A stretch of 64,000 bases of DNA, from the NCBI GenBank assembly GCA_017633985.1, contig JAGBOF010000007.1, positions 1 through 64,000 of the forward strand, read 5' to 3'. Made by a program: the position numbers and the translations under genes. The stretch is from Bacteroidales bacterium (lineage in GTDB: Bacteria; Bacteroidota; Bacteroidia; Bacteroidales; P3). Positions 1-8,050 of this stretch are shown one piece after another (the first letter of the stretch is position 1; the number at the start of each line of letters is the position of its first letter). The notes beneath the pieces were generated by a model, which was not told the DNA's origin, did no database searches, and was given only the letters and a program-made list of their open reading frames with translations.

Positions 1-35
1 TATCTCCTATCTCCTCTCTCCCTAACTCCTACCGC
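1..35. repeat. Degenerate 7-bp tandem repeat at the window edge
   Basis: The window opens with consecutive heptamers: TATCTCC, TATCTCC, TCTCTCC, CTAACTC, CTACCGC. The first two are identical and the rest drift. The array probably continues to the left of the window. A second, differently spelled heptamer array lies inside purM near 53862-53924, so this may be a recurrent element type in the genome. No gene is visible in it. Confidence 0.5.
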
Positions 36-49
36 CGGTTTTGGAGTTG

Positions 50-81
50 CAAAATTACTACCTTTTCCCATACCCACCAAA
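50..81 (-). promoter_or_regulatory. Bacteroidota-type promoter facing left, for a gene outside the window
   Basis: Read on the minus strand, TAATTTTG (plus strand 50-57) is the -7 element and TTTG (78-81) is the -33 element, separated by 20 bases. This fits the TTTG-N(about 19-21)-TAnnTTTG consensus of Bacteroidota housekeeping promoters. It would start a transcript near 43 running off the left edge. Bases 82-380 are AT-rich and I see no gene in them. Confidence 0.55.
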
Positions 82-410
82 TTTTTTTACACATTTTTTA
101 CAACTTTTTTCACTCCCGAAAACTAATTCGCTGATTATGAATAATTAAAATCTACGAAAAAATTTTACCCCATTTGCTCGCTTGACAAACAAAATGACTG
201 CTTTTTCGACAAACTTAGGAGAAATTTTTGTCAAATCACACTAAAAATTTCAGAAAATTGCCTGTTTTTGCCAAGTTTTTGCGGTAATATGTTTCCTATA
301 CATTATTCTATTACTATACATATAATATATATAGAAATAAAATCTCAAACAATCCGCATGCAATGCGGCGGTAAACGGACGGAATTTCGTAATTTTGCAT
401 CCGTAAGGTT

Positions 411-491
411 GTTTAATGCAACCATACAACGGTTTAATACAATTATAAGACTGTTTAATACTGTCGCAAAACGATTTAATACAATATAATT
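411..491. repeat. 21-bp phased repeat array, 4 units, upstream of dtd
   Basis: GTTTAAT or ATTTAAT recurs at 411, 432, 453 and 474, exactly 21 bp apart, and the fourth unit ends at the base before the dtd start codon. This is the most diverged array of the 21-bp family: the CG core survives only in places (for example AAAACG before the last unit). A TAATTTTG sequence at 390-397 could be the -7 element for dtd, in which case the array would be its 5' leader. Confidence 0.65.
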
Positions 492-944
492 ATGCGTGTT
501 GTTATTCAAAGGTGCAAATATGCAAAGGTAAGTATTGATAATACCGTGGTATCGTCCGTTAATAACGGTATGATGATATTATTGGCGGTGGAAGATGCAG
601 ATACCCAAGCCGATATTGACTGGCTGGTGAAAAAGATATTGGGTCTGCGGATTTTTGACGATGAAAACGGAGTAATGAATCTGGATATTAAACAAACAGG
701 CGGGGATATTATGGTGGTAAGTCAATTCACGCTGTTTGCCTCCACGAAAAAAGGTAACCGCCCGTCATACTTAAGGAGTTCCAAACCCGAATTTTCCCTG
801 CCCATGTATGAGAAATTTATCCTGTCCCTGCAAGCTGCGTTCGGCAAACAGATTGCTGCAGGCAAATTCGGTGCAGATATGCAAATAGAACTATGCAACG
901 ACGGACCCGTAACCATAATTATTGACACAAAACTAAAAGAATAG
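492..944 (+). CDS. dtd: D-aminoacyl-tRNA deacylase
   Basis: Dtd hydrolyses D-aminoacyl-tRNAs (and mischarged glycyl-tRNA-Ala) in the cytoplasm, so that D-residues are not used in translation. The 150-residue length is normal for the family. Both active-site signatures are visible: SQFTLFA from residue 77 and NDGPVT from residue 136, the latter containing the conserved Gly-Pro pair that enforces chirality. The ATG at 492 follows directly on the 21-bp repeat array. No gene follows closely on the same strand, so it is probably transcribed alone. Assignment is secure. Confidence 0.95.
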   Translation: MRVVIQRCKYAKVSIDNTVVSSVNNGMMILLAVEDADTQADIDWLVKKILGLRIFDDENGVMNLDIKQTGGDIMVVSQFTLFASTKKGNRPSYLRSSKPEFSLPMYEKFILSLQAAFGKQIAAGKFGADMQIELCNDGPVTIIIDTKLKE

Positions 945-1100
945 CCCGCCAATATAAATAAGGTAAAACCGCTGCAATTTTTCAAAAAATTTTAAAATAA
1001 AATTGCCGTTTTAATATGCTGATTTACGTCAAAAAACAGCCGCAAAAAACGGCTTTGTAATTATCTTAAAATGATGCAATTGCATTCGGCTGAAAAAAGA

Positions 1101-1184
1101 CGCCGTTTTAAAAAATTATTCTGCGTGATTATTTTACTGAAACGGCGTTTTAATTTCTTAAAACGCCGTCTTATTTTTATAAGG
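1101..1184. repeat. 21-bp phased repeat array, 4 units, downstream of dtd
   Basis: Unit cores begin at 1101 (CGCCG), 1122 (TGCGT), 1143 (CGGCG) and 1164 (CGCCG), each 21 bp apart. Three units are the CGSCGttTTA type and the second is the tgcgTGATTATTTTACTGA type. The array lies in a 588-bp gap between dtd and the next plus-strand gene, which otherwise holds only the putative short minus-strand transcript at 1265-1426. Confidence 0.85.
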
Positions 1185-1264
1185 TATCAAACCACACCAA
1201 AAATACACCTTTCCGCAACTTAAAAACATTGTAAAAATCCTCCGTAATGCCGGGAAAGAACAAA

Positions 1265-1297
1265 AAAGAGTATCCGCAAATTCTTCAGATACTCTTT
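1265..1297 (-). terminator. Intrinsic terminator of a short minus-strand transcript
   Basis: AAAGAGTATC (1265-1274) and GATACTCTTT (1288-1297) form a 10-bp perfect stem with a 13-base loop. On the minus strand the stem is followed by a short T run, as in an intrinsic terminator. It lies 20 bases past the stop codon of the 26-codon reading frame at 1317-1397. Confidence 0.6.
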
Positions 1298-1316
1298 CGT
1301 TGTCAGATATTATGAA

Positions 1317-1397
1317 CTAAAACTTATTTTCCGCTTCTTGTATTAAGTGCCGCATAAGCATGTTTAGCCGATTTAGCCACAGATTCTTGGTACTCAT
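1317..1397 (-). CDS. Possible 26-residue peptide in a short transcript
   Basis: Not recognised. On the minus strand TATATTTG (plus 1419-1426) matches the -7 promoter consensus. About 15 bases after the expected start site an ATG at 1397 opens a frame beginning MSTKNLWLNRLN and ending with TAG at 1317, then the terminator at 1265-1297 follows. Promoter, small frame and terminator make a compact unit of about 150 nucleotides. It could equally be a small RNA with no peptide. A longer frame in another register (1324-1512) would have to begin upstream of this promoter and is less likely. Confidence 0.3.
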   Translation of the reverse strand: MSTKNLWLNRLNMLMRHLIQEAENKF

Positions 1398-1532
1398 AGT
1401 TATAATACTTTTCGTGTGCAAATATACGCCAAAAATAAATAATGACAACCGTAAAAATACAAAAAGATTCATAACAATACGTCCGTTTATTTAAAAATTC
1501 GTAATTTTGCAACCGTTAAACATCAATCTAAA

Positions 1533-1736
1533 ATGAATGAGTTTATATTAATCTTGATTGTTACTGCAGTTGTGGTTGCCGTTTGCGGAATTTTGATAGG
1601 CGTTAAAATAATTTTCCAAAAGAACGGGAAGTTTTCCCATACCTGTGCGTTTGATTGGGAAAAAGAAAAGTGTAAAGATTGCAGCGGTAACTGTAAAGAA
1701 TGCACTGTCAATATAGGTAAAATCAGCGTTAATTAG
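1533..1736 (+). CDS. Small single-pass membrane protein with Cys-rich tail
   Basis: A 67-residue protein with an N-terminal membrane segment (about residues 4-28) followed by a soluble tail with five cysteines spaced C-x9-C-x2-C-x3-C-x2-C. The layout resembles the small Cys-rich membrane proteins annotated as FeoB-associated, and a widespread Bacteroidota family of one-helix proteins of unknown role, but I cannot assign it firmly. It ends 4 bases before the dnaG start and is probably cotranscribed with it. TAATTTTG at 1502-1509 is a likely -7 element. The cysteines suggest metal binding or redox chemistry, which is inference. Confidence 0.65.
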   Translation: MNEFILILIVTAVVVAVCGILIGVKIIFQKNGKFSHTCAFDWEKEKCKDCSGNCKECTVNIGKISVN

Positions 1737-1740
1737 CATT

Positions 1741-3786
1741 ATGATTTCAAGGGAAGACATTGACCGAATAATGGATGCCGTTAAGGTGGAGGAAGTCGTA
1801 GGCGATTTCGTGGAACTCAAACGCCGCGGCGTTAATTACATTGGCCTTTGTCCGTTTCATAATGAAAAAACGCCTTCGTTTAATGTTAATCCGACAAAAG
1901 GCATATTCAAATGTTTCGGATGCGGAGAAGGCGGAGACAGTGTTAGTTTCCTGATGAAGTATCAGCATTATACTTATCCCGAAGCATTACGTTTTTTGGC
2001 TAAAAAGTATAATATAGAAATCCAAGAGCAGGAACTTTCGCAGGAAGAGCTGAAATCCCGCGACGAAAAGGATTCTCTTTATCATATAAACGAACTTGCA
2101 GCCAAATATTTCTATGATAATCTTTTTAACAGCGAGGAAGGACAGAGCGTAGGCTTATCTTATTTCAACGAAAGGCAGATTACCCGCAAAACCATCGACA
2201 CCTGGCAACTCGGATACGCAAAACAAAAAGGTGATGACTTTGCCCAATACGCCCTTAAGGCGGGTTACAGCGAAGAATTGCTTATTACAAGCGGTCTTTG
2301 CTTAAAAAGCGAACGCGACGGGTCGCTTTACGACCGTTTCAGGGGAAGGGTGACTTTTCCCGTGTATAATGCAGGCGGCAGAGTGCTTGGTTTTTCAGCC
2401 CGCATATTGACTAAAGACAAGACAAAAGCAAAATACGTAAACAGTCCCGAAAGTCCTATATATATTAAGGGAAAAACGCTTTTCGGATTGAACTTTGCCA
2501 GAACCGAAATGGCAAAACAAGACCTTTGTTATTTGGTTGAAGGAAATATTGACGCAATTATGATGAATCAGAACGAGGTTAAAAATGTTGTTGCCTCATC
2601 CGGAACGGCTCTGACCGAAGATCAGGTTCATATGATAAAGCGTTACACTTCCAATGTGGCTGTTTTGTATGACGGGGACGCTGCGGGAATCCATGCTGCG
2701 ATACGTGCAACGGATATGTTCCTTAAAGAAGGAATGCATATCTCTATTGTGCTTTTCCCTGACGGAGATGATCCGGACAGTTTCGCACGTAAACATACCC
2801 AGGATGAGTTTCAGCAGTTTTTAAAGCAGAATGCGCAGAATTTTATCCTATACCGTACCAATCTAGCATTGGAACAAGCCCAAGGAGACCCTATTAAAAA
2901 AGCCGCATTGGTAAAAGAAATCATCCATTCCATATCCCTTATCCCCGATTTGATAGAACGGACGACTTACATTCAGCAATGCTCGTCTTTGTTGTCCATG
3001 CGGGAAGATGTTTTGACGAATGAACTGAACAAAGAGATAATTCACAACGCTTATATAAAGAATAAGGAAGACAAAAAGCTGCAACAACAGAATCAAACTA
3101 CATCAAGCGACAATAAACCACCTGTTCAGTCTGACGGGACAGCACCTTATTCCGATCAAACGCCGCTTTCTTCCGAACAAACAACAGATACTCAAACCCA
3201 AGAACCTTCCGTCGGGATTGAGATATCACCCAAAGAAGAAATATTAGAAAGAAATCTGTTAAGGATATTGGTAAATTACGCCCAATTGCCTACAAACCAA
3301 CTCGTGCTGATAGATAACAAAAGTCAGATGCGGCAATTCAACGCTGGAGAGTTTATTCTGAATGATATTATATCGACCGAAATAGATTTCAAGCATCCTT
3401 TGTACCGCAGTATAATGGATAAATACATTGAAGAGTATAATAAATCTTCCCGTATACTGTCTGCAACAGATATAATGCGGCAAGGTGATACCGAAACGAA
3501 TAATCTTTTAAGCAGTTTGCTTATGGAGCCGACCAAAATAACTGTTTCGGATAATTGGGAGAAGTTCGGAGTGATTACGCCCGATATAAATTCCCAACAA
3601 GTGATTGATAATGACATTAAGTATACGACTCTGTCCGCTAAATTGCATAAACTCTCCGCTATGATGGAGGAACAAAAGCAAAAAATGAAGGAAAACCCCG
3701 ATGATCAGTCGTTTATCGAAACTTTTGCAGCACTTACAATAATCCGAAACAATATTGCAAAGGAATTAAGCCGCACCGCATTTTAA
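1741..3786 (+). CDS. dnaG: DNA primase
   Basis: DnaG makes the RNA primers for chromosomal replication. The domains appear in the usual order. A CHC2 zinc finger has C37, H40, C58 and C61. The Toprim catalytic domain carries VEGNIDAI around residue 266 and YDGDAAG around 310. A Gln/Ser/Thr-rich linker spans about 445-500. A C-terminal helicase-binding domain completes 681 residues. The start 4 bases after the small membrane-protein gene suggests an operon. The stop overlaps the end of queA on the other strand by 4 bases, a convergent pair without room for a terminator between them. Assignment is secure. Confidence 0.97.
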   Translation: MISREDIDRIMDAVKVEEVVGDFVELKRRGVNYIGLCPFHNEKTPSFNVNPTKGIFKCFGCGEGGDSVSFLMKYQHYTYPEALRFLAKKYNIEIQEQELSQEELKSRDEKDSLYHINELAAKYFYDNLFNSEEGQSVGLSYFNERQITRKTIDTWQLGYAKQKGDDFAQYALKAGYSEELLITSGLCLKSERDGSLYDRFRGRVTFPVYNAGGRVLGFSARILTKDKTKAKYVNSPESPIYIKGKTLFGLNFARTEMAKQDLCYLVEGNIDAIMMNQNEVKNVVASSGTALTEDQVHMIKRYTSNVAVLYDGDAAGIHAAIRATDMFLKEGMHISIVLFPDGDDPDSFARKHTQDEFQQFLKQNAQNFILYRTNLALEQAQGDPIKKAALVKEIIHSISLIPDLIERTTYIQQCSSLLSMREDVLTNELNKEIIHNAYIKNKEDKKLQQQNQTTSSDNKPPVQSDGTAPYSDQTPLSSEQTTDTQTQEPSVGIEISPKEEILERNLLRILVNYAQLPTNQLVLIDNKSQMRQFNAGEFILNDIISTEIDFKHPLYRSIMDKYIEEYNKSSRILSATDIMRQGDTETNNLLSSLLMEPTKITVSDNWEKFGVITPDINSQQVIDNDIKYTTLSAKLHKLSAMMEEQKQKMKENPDDQSFIETFAALTIIRNNIAKELSRTAF

Positions 3787-5030
3787 TTTCCCTGCAATCC
3801 GTCCGATTTTAACAAGCAACAATCCCCGTAAGAAAGGAATCTGTATCCGTTTTCAAGCGCATGGGCATAAATGTCTTTCCATTTTACGCCGACCATCGCC
3901 GAAACCAATAAAAGTAAAGTGCTTTGCGGTTGATGGAAATTCGTAACCATGCCCTTAACTATGCGGTATTTGTATTCGGGAGCGATAATCAGCCGCGTTT
4001 GTCCGCTTACGGAATCAAGATTTCGGCTTTTCATAAATTGCAAAACGGTATTTAACGATTCTTTTGCGGATATTTGCTTATGCGGTGCGTACGGATACCA
4101 CTGCTCTATGTTAAATGATAAATCCTTTGCCGCATCTTCATGCTCCGAAACGCCGTTTTCCGTTAACCAAACGCCGTACCAATACAATGACTCAATAGTT
4201 CTGACGGATGTTGTGCCCACGCAGATTATTTCCCTGTCGATATAATCCGACAAATCCTCGATTACGCTGCGGCTGACGGTTATTCTTTCGGAATGCATGG
4301 CGTGATCACCTATTTTTTCCGCAGTAACAGGTTTGAAAGTACCCGCCCCGACATGCAGGGTTACGAAATCCGTTTTGATATTCAACCGTTTTAAATCCTC
4401 AAAAGTCCTTTGCGTGAAATGCAATCCCGCAGTAGGTGCTGCCACCGAACCGTCAAAATGAGCGTAAACGGTTTGATAATCCTCTTTGTCTTTTTCCTGC
4501 GACTGACGGTTCAGATAAGGCGGAAGCGGAATCACGCCGAAATGCTGCATTATCTCTGCAAAAGACAATCCGCCGTCCCAAGAAAATTGTACAAGCCAAC
4601 TTTCATTTTCCGCCTGCATTCTTTGGGCAGTCAAAGTGATTGAACGGCCGTTTATCTCCTTGGTTTGCGACAATAAGGAGTCTTTCCATTTCTTATTGTT
4701 GCCTATTAAACATTTCCAAACAACAGTCTTATTTTGCGCAAAAGACACCTGAAAATCATTAGGCGCTACGGGCTCCAAACAAAATATCTCTATAACGCTT
4801 CCTGTCGGCTTTTTGAAAAACAAACGTGCATAAACCACTTTGGTATCATTGAATATAAGCAAAGTATCCTGCGAAAGCAGCGAAGGCAAATCGCTGAAAA
4901 TTTTGTCTTCAATGCCGCTGGCGCCGTAATAAAGCAGTTTGGCGCTGTCCCTTTGCTCCAAAGGAAATTTGGCTATTCTGTTTTCATCCAACGGATAGTT
5001 ATATTCTTGTATTGAGATGTCTTTTACCAT
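3783..5030 (-). CDS. queA: tRNA preQ1(34) S-adenosylmethionine ribosyltransferase-isomerase
   Basis: QueA transfers and isomerises the ribosyl part of S-adenosylmethionine onto preQ1 in the tRNA wobble position, giving epoxyqueuosine. Recognisable motifs are IFNDTKVVYARL, APTAGLHFT, VGTTSVRTIES, NFHQPQSTLLLLVSAMVG and FLSYGDCCL. I place the start at the ATG at 5030 (MVKDISIQEYNYP), giving 415 residues, the long Bacteroidota form with an insert after TSVRTIESLYW. The frame is open further, to 5144, but those codons cross a promoter-like TAATTTTG (minus strand, plus 5075-5082) and enter the palindromic element at 5113-5247, so an earlier start is unlikely. Confidence 0.93.
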   Translation of the reverse strand: MVKDISIQEYNYPLDENRIAKFPLEQRDSAKLLYYGASGIEDKIFSDLPSLLSQDTLLIFNDTKVVYARLFFKKPTGSVIEIFCLEPVAPNDFQVSFAQNKTVVWKCLIGNNKKWKDSLLSQTKEINGRSITLTAQRMQAENESWLVQFSWDGGLSFAEIMQHFGVIPLPPYLNRQSQEKDKEDYQTVYAHFDGSVAAPTAGLHFTQRTFEDLKRLNIKTDFVTLHVGAGTFKPVTAEKIGDHAMHSERITVSRSVIEDLSDYIDREIICVGTTSVRTIESLYWYGVWLTENGVSEHEDAAKDLSFNIEQWYPYAPHKQISAKESLNTVLQFMKSRNLDSVSGQTRLIIAPEYKYRIVKGMVTNFHQPQSTLLLLVSAMVGVKWKDIYAHALENGYRFLSYGDCCLLKSDGLQGN

Positions 5031-5112
5031 AACCCGTTTAATATTTTGCATGTTTAATCTGTCGTTTTGCCGTGCAAAATTAATACATTTTTGTCTTATC
5101 TGCGCATTTGAA

Positions 5113-5247
5113 TGACGCTTTAGGGCGTTTTGCCGCCGCCCCATCGCATATTAATTTCAAAAAAACTATTTTTTTGACTCAAAAAAAGGGTTTTTTTAGG
5201 GTAAAAAAACTGTTTTTTTCGAAATAATACGCCACGGGGCGGCAGCG
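5113..5247. repeat. Long palindromic element, copy 1
   Basis: GC-rich arms about 25 bp long (near 5133-5158 and 5221-5246) are imperfect inverted repeats of each other: GCCGCCCCatCGCATATTA against the complement GCCGCCCCGTGGCGTATTA. Between them lie three A-run/T-run palindromes, AAAAAACTATTTTTTT, AAAAAAAGGGTTTTTTT and AAAAAAACTGTTTTTTT, about 21-22 bp apart. Copies 2 and 3 are near 30521 and 43482. The rest of the 5248-5486 gap before the next promoter is AT-rich and I see nothing else in it. Confidence 0.8.
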
Positions 5248-5486
5248 GGACATCATAAGGCAGAAAAATTTTATTATAAGGCAGTACTTTTTTGCTTTTT
5301 GATTACCTATTTGCGGCGTAAAAGTACCGTCAGATGGTGTAAAAGTGCAGCAAGATAATATAAAAGTACCTTAATATAATATATATGTAAAGTAAAACAT
5401 CTTAAAAACGCATGAAAATAACATAATGACACCGTCAGATGCGGAATCAGAAAAATAAAACGCATGAAAAATCCGCCGTCAATGCA

Positions 5487-5516
5487 TTTGAGTCAAACGG
5501 AAATGCCGTATATTTG
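5487..5516 (+). promoter_or_regulatory. Promoter of the gene at 5554
   Basis: TTTG at 5487-5490 and TATATTTG at 5509-5516 are separated by 18 bases and match both Bacteroidota promoter elements. The expected transcript start lies near 5523, about 30 bases before the ATG at 5554. This excludes the upstream ATG at 5464 as the translation start. Confidence 0.7.
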
Positions 5517-5553
5517 CAAAATATGTTATCTCAAAACCGTAAAACAATATAAA

Positions 5554-6384
5554 ATGAAAAGAATATATGTTTTGATAACCATATTGCTGTGCACCGCTGC
5601 GCTGACAAAAGCACAAACCGTCAGCGAAACGGAGTTTGACGACGGCATGTCGATGTTTAAAGCGCTTTGGACGGATTTTAAGGAAAGTGATGTGGGCAGG
5701 GAAGAAAAAATGGCGTGTTATGCGCGGTATACGGGGCTGTTTTTCAAAACCCTTTACTCGCAAGTAACCGCTCCCGTGGGGTATATCGGATATTATATGT
5801 TCAGAAAACAGATCACCTCGCGTTTGGAAGAATTTTACAAACAGCACGGTTTGGAGGATATAGAGAACGTGGGCAGGGATATAGCATCGGGAAAGATTGA
5901 TAAGCAGGAATTGAAAAACAGTATGGGTGCGGGGTATTACAATCTGTGGCTTTACGGCGATACGACGGACCCTTTAATCACGGGAGGGGTGCCCGAAGAT
6001 TATAAACCGCAGCTTCCGATGTTTTGGAGGCGGTGGTTTTACGGCGGAGTGCGTAATCCGCGTTGGAACGCCACGTATATAAACAATTACAGCGCAGATG
6101 TAACCGCCGTTGTGACTACCTACGACACCCGAGTGCAGACCGTAACGCATAATTACGGAACAAGTGACACCAGATTGGGGACATGGTTGCGTTGGTACGT
6201 GGATAAGGACGGCAAATGGTGGTTTTTTTACGAGAAAACGAAAAGAACAAACAAAAATAAAGGCAAATTGTTTTATTTCGGTGCGGTAGGTCTGGGCAGT
6301 AAAGACGACGGATTTTACAAAGACGGCATAAAACAAGGCCGTTTTGAGTTTTCGCTCAACCGAACAGTTACAATAGATGAATAA
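5554..6384 (+). CDS. Exported protein with a phage-like RNPxxN domain, unknown function
   Basis: A 276-residue protein beginning with a signal peptide (MKRIYVLITILLCTAALTKAQ, cleaved after about residue 21). The middle contains LWLYGDTTDP, then FWRRWFYGGVRNPRWN, followed by a C-terminal half rich in W, Y and beta-strand-like segments. The order W-x-Y-GD-x-x-DP, then WxRW, then RNPxxN resembles small membrane-associated proteins of tailed phages that I have seen annotated only as DUFs. The signal peptide and the lack of other phage genes make this a domesticated or convergent case at best. I do not know its function. It is a single-gene unit with its own promoter and terminator. Confidence 0.6.
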   Translation: MKRIYVLITILLCTAALTKAQTVSETEFDDGMSMFKALWTDFKESDVGREEKMACYARYTGLFFKTLYSQVTAPVGYIGYYMFRKQITSRLEEFYKQHGLEDIENVGRDIASGKIDKQELKNSMGAGYYNLWLYGDTTDPLITGGVPEDYKPQLPMFWRRWFYGGVRNPRWNATYINNYSADVTAVVTTYDTRVQTVTHNYGTSDTRLGTWLRWYVDKDGKWWFFYEKTKRTNKNKGKLFYFGAVGLGSKDDGFYKDGIKQGRFEFSLNRTVTIDE

Positions 6385-6438
6385 TAGGCGGTATTGGCTC
6401 AGTTAATTGCAGCAACATTTATTTATGATGTAAAAAGA

Positions 6439-6480
6439 TTCCGCAGGCGTTATGTCTGCGGAACTTGTTTTGCTTTTTTA
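6439..6480 (+). terminator. Intrinsic terminator
   Basis: TTCCGCAG (6439-6446) pairs with CTGCGGAA (6456-6463), followed by a T-rich tail to 6480. A short T run also flanks it on the other strand, so it may stop purS transcription from the right as well as the gene at 5554. Confidence 0.75.
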
Positions 6481-6496
6481 TTCTGCCAAATCTGCT

Positions 6497-6742
6497 TTAC
6501 AGAATATTTATTTCGTAACTTTCCATGATAGGATTGTGCAAAAGTTCGTTACAAGCCTTTTCCACCGTTGCTTTTGCTTCGTTTTCGTCTTTTGCTTCCA
6601 CTTCCAAAGTTATGTGTTTGCCTATACGTACGTTTTCCACCGTATTAATGCCTATGTTTTTCATGGAAGAAGTCACTGCTTTACCCTGCGGGTCTAATAA
6701 TGCTTTAAGCGGCATTATGTTAATCTGAACTTGGTATTTCAT
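6497..6742 (-). CDS. purS: Phosphoribosylformylglycinamidine synthase, PurS subunit
   Basis: PurS is the small structural subunit that bridges PurL and PurQ in the fourth step of purine synthesis (FGAR to FGAM). The 81-residue length and the pattern INTVENVRIGKHITLEV followed by CNELLHNPIMESYEI fit the family. The start codon lies inside the end of pssA (23-bp overlap), so translation is probably coupled. PurL and PurQ are not in the window. purM is present but 46 kb away, so purine genes are scattered here. Confidence 0.85.
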   Translation of the reverse strand: MKYQVQINIMPLKALLDPQGKAVTSSMKNIGINTVENVRIGKHITLEVEAKDENEAKATVEKACNELLHNPIMESYEINIL

Positions 6743-7481
6743 TTCTTTGTTTATTTAAAATGTTATTAATTATTGACAAAATTATATACAATATTATTAT
6801 CATCGGTATGGCTGCAAATTGCAACAAAACCAATAAAACTGCACTTAAAATCAAGAATACGAACCGCACTTTGTTGTCCTGCCATTTCAAATTGTGAAAT
6901 TTTAAAGAGAACATAGGTATTTCACTTACCAAAAGCACACACATGATTATTGAAACTGGAACTATAAAATACGGAGTAATCATTATATCGTATAAAACGT
7001 GAAATCTGCTTTGCAAATCTATCAAAGGAATGCCTAACCACAAGAAAGCGTTGGCAGGAGTTGCCAATCCGATGAAAGAATCCGTCTGTCTGGTATCCAG
7101 ATTAAACTTTGCCAAACGGTAAGATGAGAACAAAGCCATCAAAAGCGGTACAAATGCCCAATAATTTATTATCTCCGTCTTATCTGGTGCGTCAGGGCAA
7201 CCTTCATATATTATTGTAACGGGATTTAACAGCATAAAAGCAATTAAAGACGGTGCAACGCCGAAAGTAACTACGTCACTCAAGGAATCCAATTCCTTTC
7301 CTATGGGAGAAGAAACATGCAAAAGTCTTGCAGTCATACCGTCGAAGAAATCAAATACCGCACCCAATACTATAAAACAAGAAGCTGCAACAAAATTATG
7401 GAAATACAGTAACTCAAATACGGACAATATTCCGCATAAAAGATTTAACAGGGTGATTATATTAGGTATCTGCCTTTTCAT
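6720..7481 (-). CDS. pssA: CDP-diacylglycerol-serine O-phosphatidyltransferase
   Basis: This integral membrane enzyme makes phosphatidylserine from CDP-diacylglycerol and serine, the precursor of phosphatidylethanolamine. The CDP-alcohol phosphatidyltransferase signature D-G-x2-A-R-x8-G-x3-D-x3-D is complete, from DGMTARLLH to DSLSD near residues 46-69. About eight hydrophobic segments run along the 253 residues. It is the first gene of a two-gene unit with purS. TAATTTTG on the minus strand (plus 7510-7517) is a likely -7 element. The family contains related transferases, but this short form in Bacteroidota is normally the serine enzyme. Confidence 0.88.
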   Translation of the reverse strand: MKRQIPNIITLLNLLCGILSVFELLYFHNFVAASCFIVLGAVFDFFDGMTARLLHVSSPIGKELDSLSDVVTFGVAPSLIAFMLLNPVTIIYEGCPDAPDKTEIINYWAFVPLLMALFSSYRLAKFNLDTRQTDSFIGLATPANAFLWLGIPLIDLQSRFHVLYDIMITPYFIVPVSIIMCVLLVSEIPMFSLKFHNLKWQDNKVRFVFLILSAVLLVLLQFAAIPMIIILYIILSIINNILNKQRNEIPSSD

Positions 7482-7608
7482 AAAACCATACTATCGTATT
7501 TTCAAACCGCAAAATTAAGAAAATTCTTATTAATAACGTGATAAATTGCGATTTTTTCTTATTTTTGCAACCGTAAAACAGAATAAAAACACTTAAAAAG
7601 AATTTAAA

Positions 7609-8034
7609 ATGACATTACGGAATATAAAAACTGCGGCAGTATTGATTATTGCGGTATTTTTATTTATCAAATGCACACCTGAAAAAGAGGATTATACCGA
7701 AGATTGGGTCGGATTCTGGCAAACTACCGACGAATTGTCTCCCGTGGGCACTAAATACCTGCATGAAGGCACCATAATAAAGGATGAAGGTGAAAGAAAC
7801 AAGGTAATAATGGCGGGAAGCCTTCTTAACTTTAATTCTTCTTACAAAATCCCTGTCAAACTCACATCATCGGTAAGAGGAAGCATTGATTACGAAAACG
7901 GATTTACCCTTAAAGGCAATGCCGTTATGGGTATTAACGACACTATACGCCTTTATTTGGAATTAACAGAGGATAACAAAAGCGTGAAAGATACGCTTAC
8001 ATTAGTAAAATCAAATCAGTCCGAAAATAAATAA
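7609..8034 (+). CDS. Small lipoprotein, unknown function
   Basis: A 141-residue protein with an N-terminal hydrophobic segment ending in LFIKC-TPEKEDY. The cysteine near residue 22 is a plausible lipidation site, with acidic and polar residues next to it as is common in Bacteroidota. The rest is a small beta-rich domain beginning WVGFWQTTDELS, reminiscent of lipocalin-like lipoproteins but not assignable. It lies 16 bases before frr, so the two are probably cotranscribed. TATTTTTG at 7560-7567 may be the -7 element. Confidence 0.65.
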   Translation: MTLRNIKTAAVLIIAVFLFIKCTPEKEDYTEDWVGFWQTTDELSPVGTKYLHEGTIIKDEGERNKVIMAGSLLNFNSSYKIPVKLTSSVRGSIDYENGFTLKGNAVMGINDTIRLYLELTEDNKSVKDTLTLVKSNQSENK

Positions 8035-8050
8035 TAAAAATAATACAGAT

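Noticed and set aside
268..489. 73-codon plus-strand frame upstream of dtd
   Set aside because: Its second half is only the translation of the 21-bp repeat (RFNT-type heptads), it has no recognisable domain, and a promoter-like TAATTTTG lies inside it.
4151..4176. Two CGCCG cores 21 bp apart inside queA
   Set aside because: They fall in an insert usual for Bacteroidota QueA proteins, the flanking bases do not match the unit, and only two cores are present, so chance is the simpler explanation.
5554..6384. Prophage remnant
   Set aside because: Only one gene shows phage-like motifs, it has a signal peptide, and its neighbours are housekeeping genes.
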